This document shows, one piece after another, positions 1 through 7,595 of a DNA stretch of 15,635 bases. The stretch spans positions 1-15,635 of the forward strand of contig CAKUHA010000025.1 of assembly GCA_934655755.1 (NCBI GenBank), read 5' to 3'. A program made the position numbers and the translations under genes. Origin of the DNA: an uncultured Collinsella sp. (GTDB lineage Bacteria; Actinomycetota; Coriobacteriia; Coriobacteriales; Coriobacteriaceae). Every line of letters begins with the position of its first letter. Position 1 is the stretch's first letter. The notes below the pieces were generated by a model. That model saw only the letters and a list, made by a program, of their open reading frames with translations, was not told the origin of the DNA and did no database searches.

Positions 1-76
1 TGGTGGGCCGTCAGGGGGTCGAACCCTGGACCTTGGGATTAAGAGTCCCCTGCTCTACCAACTGAGCTAACGACCC
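1..76 (-). tRNA. tRNA-Lys (anticodon CTT)
   Basis: Read on the minus strand this is a complete cloverleaf. The 7-bp acceptor stem GGGTCGT/ACGGCCC has one T-G pair, the D arm is GCTC/GAGC, and the anticodon loop is CTCTTAA with CTT at positions 34-36. The T arm is CAGGG TTCGAAC CCCTG, and the 3' CCA is encoded. The gene ends exactly at the window's first base. It decodes AAG, the usual Lys codon in a high-GC genome. It lies 22 nt downstream of tRNA-His on the same strand and is probably co-transcribed with it. Confidence 0.97.
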
Positions 77-98
77 GATATCAATACGAAGCAAGAAC

Positions 99-176
99 TG
101 GGGTGGGTAAAGGGACTCGAACCCTCGACCTACGGGACCACAACCCGTCGCTCTAGCCAACTGAGCTACACCCACC
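99..176 (-). tRNA. tRNA-His (anticodon GTG)
   Basis: Minus-strand cloverleaf with acceptor stem GTGGGTG/TACCCAC, D arm GCTC/GAGC, anticodon stem ACGGG/CCCGT and loop TTGTGGT (anticodon GTG). The T loop is TTCGAGT and the CCA is encoded. The base before the acceptor stem is G (position 176) and faces a C discriminator, which gives the G-1:C73 pair that identifies tRNA-His to HisRS. Bounds include G-1. It is the first gene of a tRNA-His/tRNA-Lys unit. Confidence 0.97.
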
Positions 177-202
177 GTGTCCTGTGCGCTTCGCGCTCGA
201 CT

Positions 203-231
203 ATTATTGCAAGGAACGCCACGCGATGCAA
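203..231 (-). promoter_or_regulatory. Promoter of the tRNA-His/tRNA-Lys unit
   Basis: On the minus strand, TTGCAT (226-231) is followed by a 17-nt spacer and AATAAT (203-208), preceded by TGC as an extended -10. This matches a housekeeping sigma promoter with optimal spacing. The predicted start near 195 is about 20 nt upstream of tRNA-His. Consensus match only. Confidence 0.65.
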
Positions 232-238
232 GCCCCAA

Positions 239-257
239 TTTTCAAGAATTTTGAAAA
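239..257. promoter_or_regulatory. Inverted repeat upstream of the aminotransferase gene
   Basis: Perfect inverted repeat TTTTCAA-GAATT-TTGAAAA in the gap between the tRNA promoter and the aminotransferase start. It lies about 85 nt upstream of the ATG at 342 and just upstream of the tRNA -35 box, so a bound protein could affect either direction. No convincing -10/-35 pair for the aminotransferase was found, and no regulator is identified. Confidence 0.3.
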
Positions 258-341
258 GAGTTTTTCGGGCCGGTTTCGAGCAAATCCCATCGGTTTCATA
301 GGAGTAAACTTGCCCCACTGCAAATGCTCGAAAGGACAGGC

Positions 342-1523
342 ATGAAAGAACTCTCCAACCGCACGGCGACATTCACCGATTCGGTCATCCGCCGCATGAC
401 GCGCATCTCCAATAAGTACGGCGCCGTCAACCTCTCGCAGGGCTTCCCCGACTTCGATCCCCCGGCACAGCTGCTCGAGAGCCTCAGCGCCATCGCCACC
501 GACCCCAAGCCGCTCTACCACCAGTACTCCATCACCTGGGGCTCCCAGGCCATGCGCGAGGCGCTCGCGGCCAAGCAGGAGCACTTTATGGGCATGCCAG
601 TGAACCCCAACGAGAACATCGTGGTCACGTGCGGCTCCACCGAGGCCATGATGGCCGCCATGATGACGGTCACGAATCCCGGCGACAAAGTCGTCATCTT
701 CTCGCCCTTCTATGAGAACTACGGTGCTGACACCATCCTCTCGGGCGCCGAGCCCATCTACGTGCCGCTGAATCCGCCCACCTTCGACTTCGATCGCGAG
801 GTCCTGGAGGCGGCCTTCCGCGACAACGACCCCAAGGCGATCGTCCTGTGCAACCCGTCTAACCCCTGCGGCAAGGTCTTCACGCGCGAGGAGCTCACCT
901 TTATCGCCGACCTGTGCAAAAAGTACGACGCCTACTGCATCACCGACGAGGTCTACGAGCACATCGTCTATGCGCCCCACGAGCATGTCTATATGGCCAC
1001 GCTGCCCGGCATGTTCGAGCGCACCATCAGCTGCAGCTCGCTGTCCAAGACCTACTCCATCACCGGCTGGCGCCTGGGCTACACCATCGCCCCGGCTGAG
1101 ATCACCGAGCGCATCAAGAAGGTCCACGACTTCCTCACCGTGGGCGCCGCCGCTCCCCTGCAGGAGGCCGTCGTCACCGCCCTCAACTTCGACGACAGCT
1201 ATTACCAAGAGGTCCTTGACCTCTACACCGCCAAGCGCGACCTGTTCTGCCAGGGACTCGATAGCATCGGCCTTGAGCACAACGTGCCGCAGGGCGCCTA
1301 CTACGTCATGATGGACATCTCGGAGTTTGGCTATGACAGCGACCTCGACTTCTGCGAGGATCTGGCTTCCAAGGTGGGCGTGGGCGCCGTTCCGGGCTCG
1401 AGCTTCTTCCGCGAGCCCGTCAACCACCTGATCCGCTTCCACTTTGCCAAACGCGACGAGACACTCAACGCCGCGCTGGAGAACCTTAAGTCCCTGCGCG
1501 ATAAAATCGAGCTGCGCGGGTAA
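342..1523 (+). CDS. PLP-dependent class I/II aminotransferase
   Basis: A 393-aa cytosolic fold-type I aminotransferase that transfers an amino group between an amino acid and a 2-oxo acid using pyridoxal phosphate. Visible family marks are the N-terminal NLSQGFPDF (about 30-38), NPSNPCG (171-177), TDEVYEH (201-207, with the PLP-ring Asp202 and Tyr205), the PLP-Schiff-base lysine in SSLSK (Lys236), and Arg244 in GWRLGY. A C-terminal LIRFHFAKR probably supplies the carboxylate-binding arginine. The NLSQGFPDF start resembles the kynurenine/methionine aminotransferase-like group, but substrate cannot be read from sequence. ATG 342 is chosen over the in-frame ATG at 324 because AGGA (333-336) lies 5 nt before 342, whereas 324 has no Shine-Dalgarno. 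The gene is monocistronic, with its own terminator. Confidence 0.9.
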   Translation: MKELSNRTATFTDSVIRRMTRISNKYGAVNLSQGFPDFDPPAQLLESLSAIATDPKPLYHQYSITWGSQAMREALAAKQEHFMGMPVNPNENIVVTCGSTEAMMAAMMTVTNPGDKVVIFSPFYENYGADTILSGAEPIYVPLNPPTFDFDREVLEAAFRDNDPKAIVLCNPSNPCGKVFTREELTFIADLCKKYDAYCITDEVYEHIVYAPHEHVYMATLPGMFERTISCSSLSKTYSITGWRLGYTIAPAEITERIKKVHDFLTVGAAAPLQEAVVTALNFDDSYYQEVLDLYTAKRDLFCQGLDSIGLEHNVPQGAYYVMMDISEFGYDSDLDFCEDLASKVGVGAVPGSSFFREPVNHLIRFHFAKRDETLNAALENLKSLRDKIELRG

Positions 1524-1555
1524 AGAAGGCCCAGCAGCTAAAGGCACCAAAGAGA

Positions 1556-1591
1556 CCTCGCACCGCCCGTTGGGCTGCGAGGTTTCTTTTT
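1556..1591 (+). terminator. Intrinsic terminator of the aminotransferase gene
   Basis: A hairpin CCTCGCA...TGCGAGG, with an inner GCCC-GTT-GGGC stem, is followed by TTTCTTTTT. It starts 33 nt after the stop codon. Confidence 0.9.
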
Positions 1592-1626
1592 ATAGCGCTT
1601 TCTTAATTATTTTAGAGCGCTATACT
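1591..1626 (+). promoter_or_regulatory. Promoter with paired operator-like sites for the ROK kinase
   Basis: TATAGCGCT (1591-1599) and AGCGCTATA (1616-1624) form a perfect 9-bp inverted repeat with a 16-nt A/T-rich spacer. Each arm holds the self-palindrome AGCGCT, and the two centres are 22 bp apart, about two helical turns. The right arm overlaps TATACT (1621-1626), a 5/6 match to a -10 box. The -35 is poor. This geometry fits a repressor-controlled promoter, but the regulator is unknown. Confidence 0.45.
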
Positions 1627-1664
1627 TTAGAGGTTGAGTAACTCGTCCCGAAGAGAGGAACACT

Positions 1665-2558
1665 ATGGCAGAGCAGCACCTTATCGGAGCGCTTGAGGCC
1701 GGTGGCACCAAGATGGTGTGCGCCACGGGCTATGCAGACGGCACGGTCCTGGAGCGCAAGCAGATCGCGACCACGACCCCGCAGGAGACCGTCGAGGCCG
1801 TCAACGCATGGTTTGCAGACAAGGGCATCGCCGCCCTGGGCATCGGCGCCTTTGGCCCCACCGCGGTCAACCCCGCCTCGCCCCAGTATGGCAAGATCCT
1901 GGAGACCCCCAAGACCGCATGGCGCCACTTTGACCTGCTGGGCACCATCAAAAACGAGCTCAACATCCCCTGCGGCTACGATACCGACGTCAACGTCGCC
2001 TGCTTGGGCGAGGTCACCTTCGGTTGCGCTAAGGGCCTCACCGACGTGGTCTACCTGACCATCGGTACCGGCGTGGGCGCCGGCGTGCTTTCGGGCGGTC
2101 AGCTCGTCCACGGCATGATGCATCCCGAGGCCGGCCACATCCTGGTCTCCCGCGACCCGCGCGACACCATTGGCGAGCACAGCGCCTGCCCCTTCCACGA
2201 CAACTGCCTGGAGGGCCTCATCGCCGGTCCTGGCGTCAAAAAGCGCTGGGATGGCAAGTCCGCCGGCGAGATGGCCAACAACCCGGAGGCCATGGATCTG
2301 CTTGCCGGCTATCTGGCACAGGCGCTCATGACCTACACGCTGTGCTATGCGCCGCAGAAGATCATCATCGGCGGCGGCGTGGCCGACCATACCCCCATCG
2401 TACCGCTCGCCCGCAAAAAGTGCGCCGAGATGCTCAACGGCTATATCGTCACGCCCGAGGTCAACGATATCGATAGCTATATCGTCAACAACAGCCTCGA
2501 GGGCAAGCAGGGCATCATGGGCTGCCTGGCCCTGGGTGCCGCTGCGCTTTTGCAGTAG
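1665..2558 (+). CDS. ROK-family sugar kinase, probably fructokinase
   Basis: A 297-aa cytosolic kinase, the usual length for ROK fructokinases, that would phosphorylate a hexose with ATP. The order of motifs fits the family: the N-terminal phosphate loop EAGGTK (11-16), DTDVN with the likely catalytic base Asp108, TIGTGVGAG (132-140), and HPEAGH (153-158). The zinc-site block is CPFHDNC (Cys175, His178, Cys181), used with His158. GGG near 236-238 lies in the second nucleotide lobe. The EAGGTK start and the CPFHDNC spacing resemble the GmuE/YdhR-type fructokinases (EC 2.7.1.4); mannose or glucose as substrate cannot be excluded. GAGAGGA (1653-1659) lies 5 nt before the ATG. The gene stands alone behind an operator-like promoter and is not beside a transporter here. 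Confidence 0.88.
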   Translation: MAEQHLIGALEAGGTKMVCATGYADGTVLERKQIATTTPQETVEAVNAWFADKGIAALGIGAFGPTAVNPASPQYGKILETPKTAWRHFDLLGTIKNELNIPCGYDTDVNVACLGEVTFGCAKGLTDVVYLTIGTGVGAGVLSGGQLVHGMMHPEAGHILVSRDPRDTIGEHSACPFHDNCLEGLIAGPGVKKRWDGKSAGEMANNPEAMDLLAGYLAQALMTYTLCYAPQKIIIGGGVADHTPIVPLARKKCAEMLNGYIVTPEVNDIDSYIVNNSLEGKQGIMGCLALGAAALLQ

Positions 2559-2639
2559 ACGCGGCAAAGGGGCACCGCGGCGTCCCGCAGTCCCGACGTA
2601 CGAGATGACGCCGTCACGCCCCATATAAGCCCCTCAAAT

Positions 2640-2686
2640 AAAAAAGGCCGCCTAGGACCAAGCAACGTGTCCTAGGCGGCCTTTTT
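2640..2686. terminator. Bidirectional intrinsic terminator
   Basis: A perfect 13-bp stem (GGCCGCCTAGGAC and its complement) encloses a 10-nt loop. It is preceded by A6 and followed by T5, so it works for both convergent genes: the ROK kinase (plus) and the VanZ-like gene (minus). The minus-strand stop codon TAG (2672-2674) lies within the stem. Confidence 0.95.
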
Positions 2687-3121
2687 GGCGCATATGAGCG
2701 ATCGCAGAAGGTAACGGAGGAGCACGCCCGTCGTCGCTCCACAGCAGTCGATCAACACATCGGTGATCATGCCGGCGCGACCGGGCACAAAGAGCTGGAT
2801 CGTCTCGTCGATCGAGGGAATCAACAGCAGAAACACCGCCGTGGGGAGCAGCACGTCAAAGGTGCGACGGCCCTCAATGTCAAAGGCGTGCGTCGCCAGG
2901 ATGCCGAGCACCATATACTCGGTAAAATGCGCGCACTTGCGCACGACGAAGTTGGTCACCCACTCATACGGGAGCCCCATGCCGTGCAGAAAGCCGCGAA
3001 CGGCCTCCATGATCGACAGGCTCAGCGAGCCGGACCCCGTGCCGGGAACCAACGAGTTGCCCCATATGAGCAGCACCATAAGGCAGGCAGCGATTGCCCA
3101 CCTGCGATCGACTTTCACCAT
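2672..3121 (-). CDS. VanZ-like integral membrane protein
   Basis: A 149-aa protein with about four hydrophobic segments (about 9-25, 63-80, 88-104, 119-140). VanZ-family marks are RKCAHFTEY (61-69), DETIQLFVPGR (105-115) and DVLID (121-125). VanZ itself gives low-level teicoplanin resistance in vanA elements. Most chromosomal VanZ-like proteins have no known role, so no resistance function should be assumed, and there are no other van genes here. The ATG is 7 nt after the stop of the upstream 520-aa gene. The only GGAGG sits inside the end of that gene, 12 nt from the ATG, so translational coupling is likely. The last five codons and stop lie in the terminator. Confidence 0.85.
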   Translation of the reverse strand: MVKVDRRWAIAACLMVLLIWGNSLVPGTGSGSLSLSIMEAVRGFLHGMGLPYEWVTNFVVRKCAHFTEYMVLGILATHAFDIEGRRTFDVLLPTAVFLLLIPSIDETIQLFVPGRAGMITDVLIDCCGATTGVLLRYLLRSLICAKKAA

Positions 3122-3128
3122 GCAGACG

Positions 3129-4691
3129 CTATGCCTCCGCGCAGAGCGGCTCGAGGCTGGCGGTGCCGCCCTCGATAACGCTCAGGTACGCACGGCCCGT
3201 GCGCCTCACCGCGGCAGACTGAACGCGACTGATCTCTTCCTCGAGAATCTGGTTGACGCGCTCGTGGCGGCGGTTCTCCATAACGCCGGCGGCGATGGCC
3301 TCAGCGCGCTCAATACCCTCGCGGGAGATGCGGGCGGTGTCCTCGGGGAACACGGCGCTGTGGCGGCCGACATAGGCGGGAGCCGAGGGCGCAGGGGCAG
3401 GAGCGGCCACGAAGGTGGCCACGGGAGCAGGCTCGCTGATCTCATCCAGGATTGCGGCTGCGGCTGCCCACATGCCCTCATGGCCGGTATAATCGGCCAT
3501 AGGCACGTCTTCCTCGGCGGAAGCGACGGCGGGTTCGTCGACTGCGACGGACTGGTTCGCAGAGACGGGGGCATCTGCCGGAGCGGCTACCGCATACGGC
3601 ATGTCGTTCGAGATCACCGGCTCGTCCAGGTCATCGAGGTCGATGGCCGTGGCGGCGGCATCCTTGATGATAGGCATGTTGGCAATGTTGGTGTTGTACG
3701 GCACGGCGCCGACAGCCTGCTGCTGGGCGGGAGCGCCCCAAAGCGAGCTTTCGGCAGCACGGCGGGCAGCGATGGTCTCCTCGTCGACAGCCAGCGGCTC
3801 GTCGGCGTAGGGGTCGGCCACGGACGCCGGGGTCACGGGCACGGCAGTGTCATATGTAATGGTCTGAGCCGAAGCGTAGGCAGCACCAGGGGCCGCATAG
3901 CCGGTGCCCGACGCGGCGTACCCGGCGCCGGAAGCAGCGTAACCCGTGCCCGAGGCGGCGGAATACGCGCCGTTGCCCGACGCGGCGTTGCTGGCGGCGG
4001 CGTTGGCCACGAGCGCCACAAAAGCGGCCGTGCTGCCTGCGGGTGCAGCCTGCGAGCCCGAAACGGCACGCGCGGCGGCAGCGATGTCATCGCGATTGTA
4101 GGAACCGGTCTGTCCGCCGTAGGTCAACTCGTCGATGGCGACCTGGTAGACGTCGCGCGAGCGCGCGGGGTCGCAGCTAACAGGCGAATCGTCGTCGAGC
4201 ATGCTATCGATCATGGACCAGGCGTCGGCCTCGCTCATGGCATCTGCGGCACGGGCGATGGTGGGGACGCCGTCGTCGGCATGGCGGCGCTGGAAGGCAC
4301 CGGTCAGGCCGGAAAAGACGGAGGAAGGCTGCTCGGCATTAGGCTGACCGGCAGACGCGACGGCCTGAGGGGCGGCATACTGCTGAGCCGGCATCGAAGC
4401 AGTCTTGAACTCGTTGTGGGTCCGTCCAAACTGAGCGGTGCCACCCATGGCGTCGGGCTCGAACAGGCGCTCGGCATGCTGGGCGCGATATTCAGAAATG
4501 CCCAGCGAGGCGGCATAGATCCCCACGCCCGCCACGGCACCCACGGCAAAAGGAACAGCGCCCGCGACCACCGTCTCGTTCACTGACGAAAACGGCAGCG
4601 TGGCGGCATACATCACCACGGGAGCGGCAAGGCCGATTCCGCAGGAAAGTCCAGCAAGGACTGCTCGTTGTGTTGCATCAGAAGAAGCCAT
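3129..4691 (-). CDS. Membrane-anchored low-complexity protein of unknown function
   Basis: I do not recognise this 520-aa protein. The N-terminus has two hydrophobic segments (about 11-32 and 40-64) forming a probable hairpin anchor. It is followed by a charged turn and about 450 residues rich in Ala, Pro, Asp and Glu that look mostly disordered. Residues 246-272 hold a SGxGYAA heptapeptide three times, ending in a degenerate copy. Short predicted helices with acidic residues (about 152-170, 177-190) and a basic/acidic C-terminal helix (about 455-500) suggest interaction segments. The cysteine-poor tail is probably cytoplasmic, but topology is not certain. ATG 4691 is preferred over an in-frame start at 4718 because GGGGAGAG lies 5-8 nt upstream. 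It forms a unit with the VanZ-like gene, 7 nt apart. Confidence 0.75.
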   Translation of the reverse strand: MASSDATQRAVLAGLSCGIGLAAPVVMYAATLPFSSVNETVVAGAVPFAVGAVAGVGIYAASLGISEYRAQHAERLFEPDAMGGTAQFGRTHNEFKTASMPAQQYAAPQAVASAGQPNAEQPSSVFSGLTGAFQRRHADDGVPTIARAADAMSEADAWSMIDSMLDDDSPVSCDPARSRDVYQVAIDELTYGGQTGSYNRDDIAAAARAVSGSQAAPAGSTAAFVALVANAAASNAASGNGAYSAASGTGYAASGAGYAASGTGYAAPGAAYASAQTITYDTAVPVTPASVADPYADEPLAVDEETIAARRAAESSLWGAPAQQQAVGAVPYNTNIANMPIIKDAAATAIDLDDLDEPVISNDMPYAVAAPADAPVSANQSVAVDEPAVASAEEDVPMADYTGHEGMWAAAAAILDEISEPAPVATFVAAPAPAPSAPAYVGRHSAVFPEDTARISREGIERAEAIAAGVMENRRHERVNQILEEEISRVQSAAVRRTGRAYLSVIEGGTASLEPLCAEA

Positions 4692-4828
4692 GAGCTCTCC
4701 CCATCTTCCAGCACCCAAATCGCATCATTCAGTTGGCTGCGCGAGAGAAGATGAAGCGGGGCCTGGGCCCCAAAGCAACGGTATATGGTTCGTTTCATCT
4801 GCGTTTTCCGTCGCGAAGCTTAAAAGCT

Positions 4829-4857
4829 ATTATGCGAAACCACACTCTCGATTGCAA
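4829..4857 (-). promoter_or_regulatory. Promoter of the 520-aa protein/VanZ-like unit
   Basis: On the minus strand TTGCAA (4852-4857), a 17-nt spacer and CATAAT (4829-4834) form a good housekeeping promoter. The predicted start near 4822 leaves a leader of about 130 nt, which carries a GC hairpin GGGGCC-CA-GGCCCC (4758-4771). Nothing else was identified in the 4692-4934 gap apart from a doubtful upstream reading frame, discussed separately. Confidence 0.6.
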
Positions 4858-4934
4858 GCAAAGATGTCGGATTGAAACGCGAAAAGCGCTGGTTGCCGGT
4901 CCCAAGGTCAAAAAATGTTTCGAAGGTGTCATGC

Positions 4935-4964
4935 AAAAGGGCCGGGGCGCAAACCCCGACCCTT
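4935..4964 (-). terminator. Intrinsic terminator of rho
   Basis: On the minus strand AAGGG-T-CGGGG, a 6-nt loop and CCCCG-G-CCCTT form a stable hairpin ending in TTTT, about 40 nt after the rho stop codon. Confidence 0.8.
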
Positions 4965-5003
4965 CAAAAGAGTGTTTATCGGCTTTCGTGAACGGCAAAC
5001 AGC

Positions 5004-7595
5004 CTAGAACGTCTGCTCGTAATCGCTGTGCTTTTTGGCCGAACGAACCAGGAACTCCTGGTTGGTATTGGTGCCCTTGAGGCCTTTGATAAACGACGCT
5101 GCCGCGCGCTCGGTATTGTTCATACCGGCGAGGATGCGGCGCAGGCCAAAGACAAACGGACGCATCTGCTCGTCGACCAGCAGGTCCTCGTTGCGCGTGC
5201 CCGAGGCGACGGGGTCGATGGCCGGGAAGATGCGGCGGTCGGCCAAATCGCGGTCGAGCTTGAGCTCCATGTTGCCGGTACCCTTGAACTCCTCAAAGAT
5301 GACCTCGTCCATTTTGGAGCCGGTGTCGATGAGGGCGGATGCCAGGATGGTGAGCGAGCCGCCGTTCTCGATGTTGCGGGCAGCACCCAGGAAGCGCTTG
5401 GGCGGATACAGGGCCGCCGAATCGACGCCGCCCGACAGGATGCGGCCCGAGGCGGGAGCGGCCAGGTTGTAGGCGCGGGCAAGGCGCGTGATAGAGTCGA
5501 GCACCACCACGACGTCGCCACCCAGCTCCACGATGCGCTTGGCGCGCTCGATCACGAGCTCGGCCACGCGGGTGTGGTTGTCCGCGGGCATATCGAAGGT
5601 CGAGGCCACGACCTCGCCCTTAATGGAGCGCTGCATGTCGGTGACCTCTTCGGGGCGCTCGTCGACGAGCAGGCAGATGAGGTGCACCTCGGGATTGTTG
5701 ATCGAGATGGACTGGCAGATCTTCTTGAGGATCGTGGTCTTGCCGGCCTTGGGCGGCGACACGATCAGGCCGCGCTGGCCCTTGCCGATCGGCGACACGA
5801 TGTCGATGGCGCGACCGGTGATGGAATCCTTGCCGTGCTCCATGCGCAGCGGCTCGTTGGGATAGACCGGCGTGAGGTCGCCGAACTTGGGGCGATTGCG
5901 AATCTGCTCGGGATCCAGGCCGTTGACGGTCGTGATCTTGGCGAGGCCGGCGCGCTTGTCGCCGCCGCGCGAAGGACGCAGCGAGCCCTCGATGACGTCA
6001 CCCGTGCGCAGGCGCGCGGAGCGGATGAGGTAGGCAGGCACGAAGGCGTCATCGTTGGACTTCATGTAGCCGTGGGCATGGATGATGCCGGAGCCGTCCG
6101 GGCGAATCTGCAGGATGCCCTTGATATCGCGGAAGCCCTCGGCCTTCGCAGCGGTGGTATAGATCTCCTCGACGAGCTCGGCCTTCTTTTTGCCGGTCGT
6201 CTCGATCTCGAACTCCTTGGCCTTCTCGCGCAGCTCGGCGACCTTCATGGCCGCGAGCTCCTCGCGCGAAAGCGTGGGCTCAGTCGGGGCGGCGTTGCGC
6301 TCCTTGTTGCGCTGCTTGCGGTCGCGCTGACGGTTGCGACGGTCGTTGTTGCGCTCGTCCTTGCGGTCGTTGCGCTCGTCGTTGCGCTTGTGCTGACGGC
6401 GGTTGGGGCGGGCGTTCTCTTCGGTCTCGGCGGGCGCGGCGCCATCGACTGCGGGGGCATCGGAATTGGCCGGGGCCTCGCCGCCGGACTTGGTGTCGGT
6501 GTCGGAGCCGGCCTCGGCTTCGCCCTGCCGCTCGGCGGTCTTGGCCTTTGCGGACTTCTTGCGCGTACGCTTGGGCTTCTCGCTAGCCGGCTGATCGGCG
6601 TTCTCGGACTCGGGGGCGGCGCCAGTTGCCTCGGCGGCCTCGTTGGCAGCATCCTCGGAGGCATCCTTTTTCGCACCCTTTGCCTTGGTCGCGCGCTTAG
6701 CGGCCGTGCGGCGACTGCGACCGGGACGGACATCGGCCGACTCGCCCTCGGCGGGTGCGGCGGTCTCGGAGGCTGCGGCTTCCTGGGCAGGAGCGTCGGC
6801 TGCAGGCGCGAGCTCGGCAGTTGTTGCTGCTGCCTGAGCTGCGGCTGCGGCAGCGGCGGCCTTCTCGGCCTCCACGAAAGCCTTGGGCTTGCGGCCACGA
6901 CGATGCGGACGCAGGGCGGGGTCGACGACAGGAGCCTCGCTGGCCTCGGAGGGCGTTGCAAAACCAGAGGCCTGCGCGCTCTCCCCCGCTGCGGAACGAG
7001 CCGGAGCTTCGACGGCCTCGGGGGCCGTCTGCTCGGCATCCTGCTGGGCCTTGGGGGTGGCACGGCGACGTGTACGGGAAGCCGGCTTCTCCGCCGACTG
7101 ATCGGCAACGCGAGCCTCGGGAGCCGAAGGCGCCTCAGACGCAGACGGAACCGCCAGCTCGGTCAAAGCCGCGGCCTCGCGCTCGGCAGCGCGACGACGG
7201 GCGCGCACAACCTGGGCCTCGCTAATCTGCGCCAGCGCGCGGGCCTGCGCGACCTCGTCGGAAACCGGCGTAGAGGGGTCGGTCGCAACGGTGCGCTTGA
7301 CTCGCGTCGTGCGCGTGGTACGGCGCTTGGGCTTTGTGGTCTCCTCACCGTCCGCCGTCAGCTTAGCCACACGGCGCGTACGCTTGGGCTTTGTGGGCGC
7401 GGCGTCCTCGCCAGCGGAGGATGCGGCAGGCACGGCCTTCTCAGCCGTAGCGGGCGCGGTTGCCGGGGCAGCCTTAAGAGCCTCGGCGGCAGAAGCCTGG
7501 GCCGGCGTGGGCATCGCGACCTGGTCCGGCGCGACCGGTGCAGCGGGAGCGGTTTGCGCCGTCGTTATTTCGTTTTCTTGCTGTTGATCAGACAC
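5004..7595 (-). CDS. rho: Transcription termination factor Rho with long N-terminal extension
   Basis: An 863-aa Rho, about twice the 419 aa of E. coli Rho. The C-terminal core is complete: Rho_N helix domain from about 442 (EELAAMKVAELREKAKEFEI), the cold-shock-like RNA-binding domain after FRDIKGILQIRPDGSG, and the hexameric RecA-type ATPase. Walker A is SPPKAGKTT (613-621, Lys619), Walker B is VVVVLDS (Asp700), and the R-loop region contains RDLADRRIFPAID. The first ~440 residues are low complexity, rich in Ala, Glu, Lys and Arg. They include KPKRTRR-type basic patches and an Arg/Asn/Asp/Lys tract at about 395-433. Such extensions are typical of Rho in high-GC actinobacteria and add RNA contacts. 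The start is GTG, 12 nt after an in-frame TGA, with no good Shine-Dalgarno; Met28 is an alternative. It is monocistronic. Confidence 0.97.
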   Translation of the reverse strand: MSDQQQENEITTAQTAPAAPVAPDQVAMPTPAQASAAEALKAAPATAPATAEKAVPAASSAGEDAAPTKPKRTRRVAKLTADGEETTKPKRRTTRTTRVKRTVATDPSTPVSDEVAQARALAQISEAQVVRARRRAAEREAAALTELAVPSASEAPSAPEARVADQSAEKPASRTRRRATPKAQQDAEQTAPEAVEAPARSAAGESAQASGFATPSEASEAPVVDPALRPHRRGRKPKAFVEAEKAAAAAAAAQAAATTAELAPAADAPAQEAAASETAAPAEGESADVRPGRSRRTAAKRATKAKGAKKDASEDAANEAAEATGAAPESENADQPASEKPKRTRKKSAKAKTAERQGEAEAGSDTDTKSGGEAPANSDAPAVDGAAPAETEENARPNRRQHKRNDERNDRKDERNNDRRNRQRDRKQRNKERNAAPTEPTLSREELAAMKVAELREKAKEFEIETTGKKKAELVEEIYTTAAKAEGFRDIKGILQIRPDGSGIIHAHGYMKSNDDAFVPAYLIRSARLRTGDVIEGSLRPSRGGDKRAGLAKITTVNGLDPEQIRNRPKFGDLTPVYPNEPLRMEHGKDSITGRAIDIVSPIGKGQRGLIVSPPKAGKTTILKKICQSISINNPEVHLICLLVDERPEEVTDMQRSIKGEVVASTFDMPADNHTRVAELVIERAKRIVELGGDVVVVLDSITRLARAYNLAAPASGRILSGGVDSAALYPPKRFLGAARNIENGGSLTILASALIDTGSKMDEVIFEEFKGTGNMELKLDRDLADRRIFPAIDPVASGTRNEDLLVDEQMRPFVFGLRRILAGMNNTERAAASFIKGLKGTNTNQEFLVRSAKKHSDYEQTF

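Noticed and set aside
2672..3121. Glycopeptide resistance determinant
   Set aside because: Only the VanZ-like fold is present. There is no vanHAX or vanRS nearby, and chromosomal VanZ-like proteins are common without resistance.
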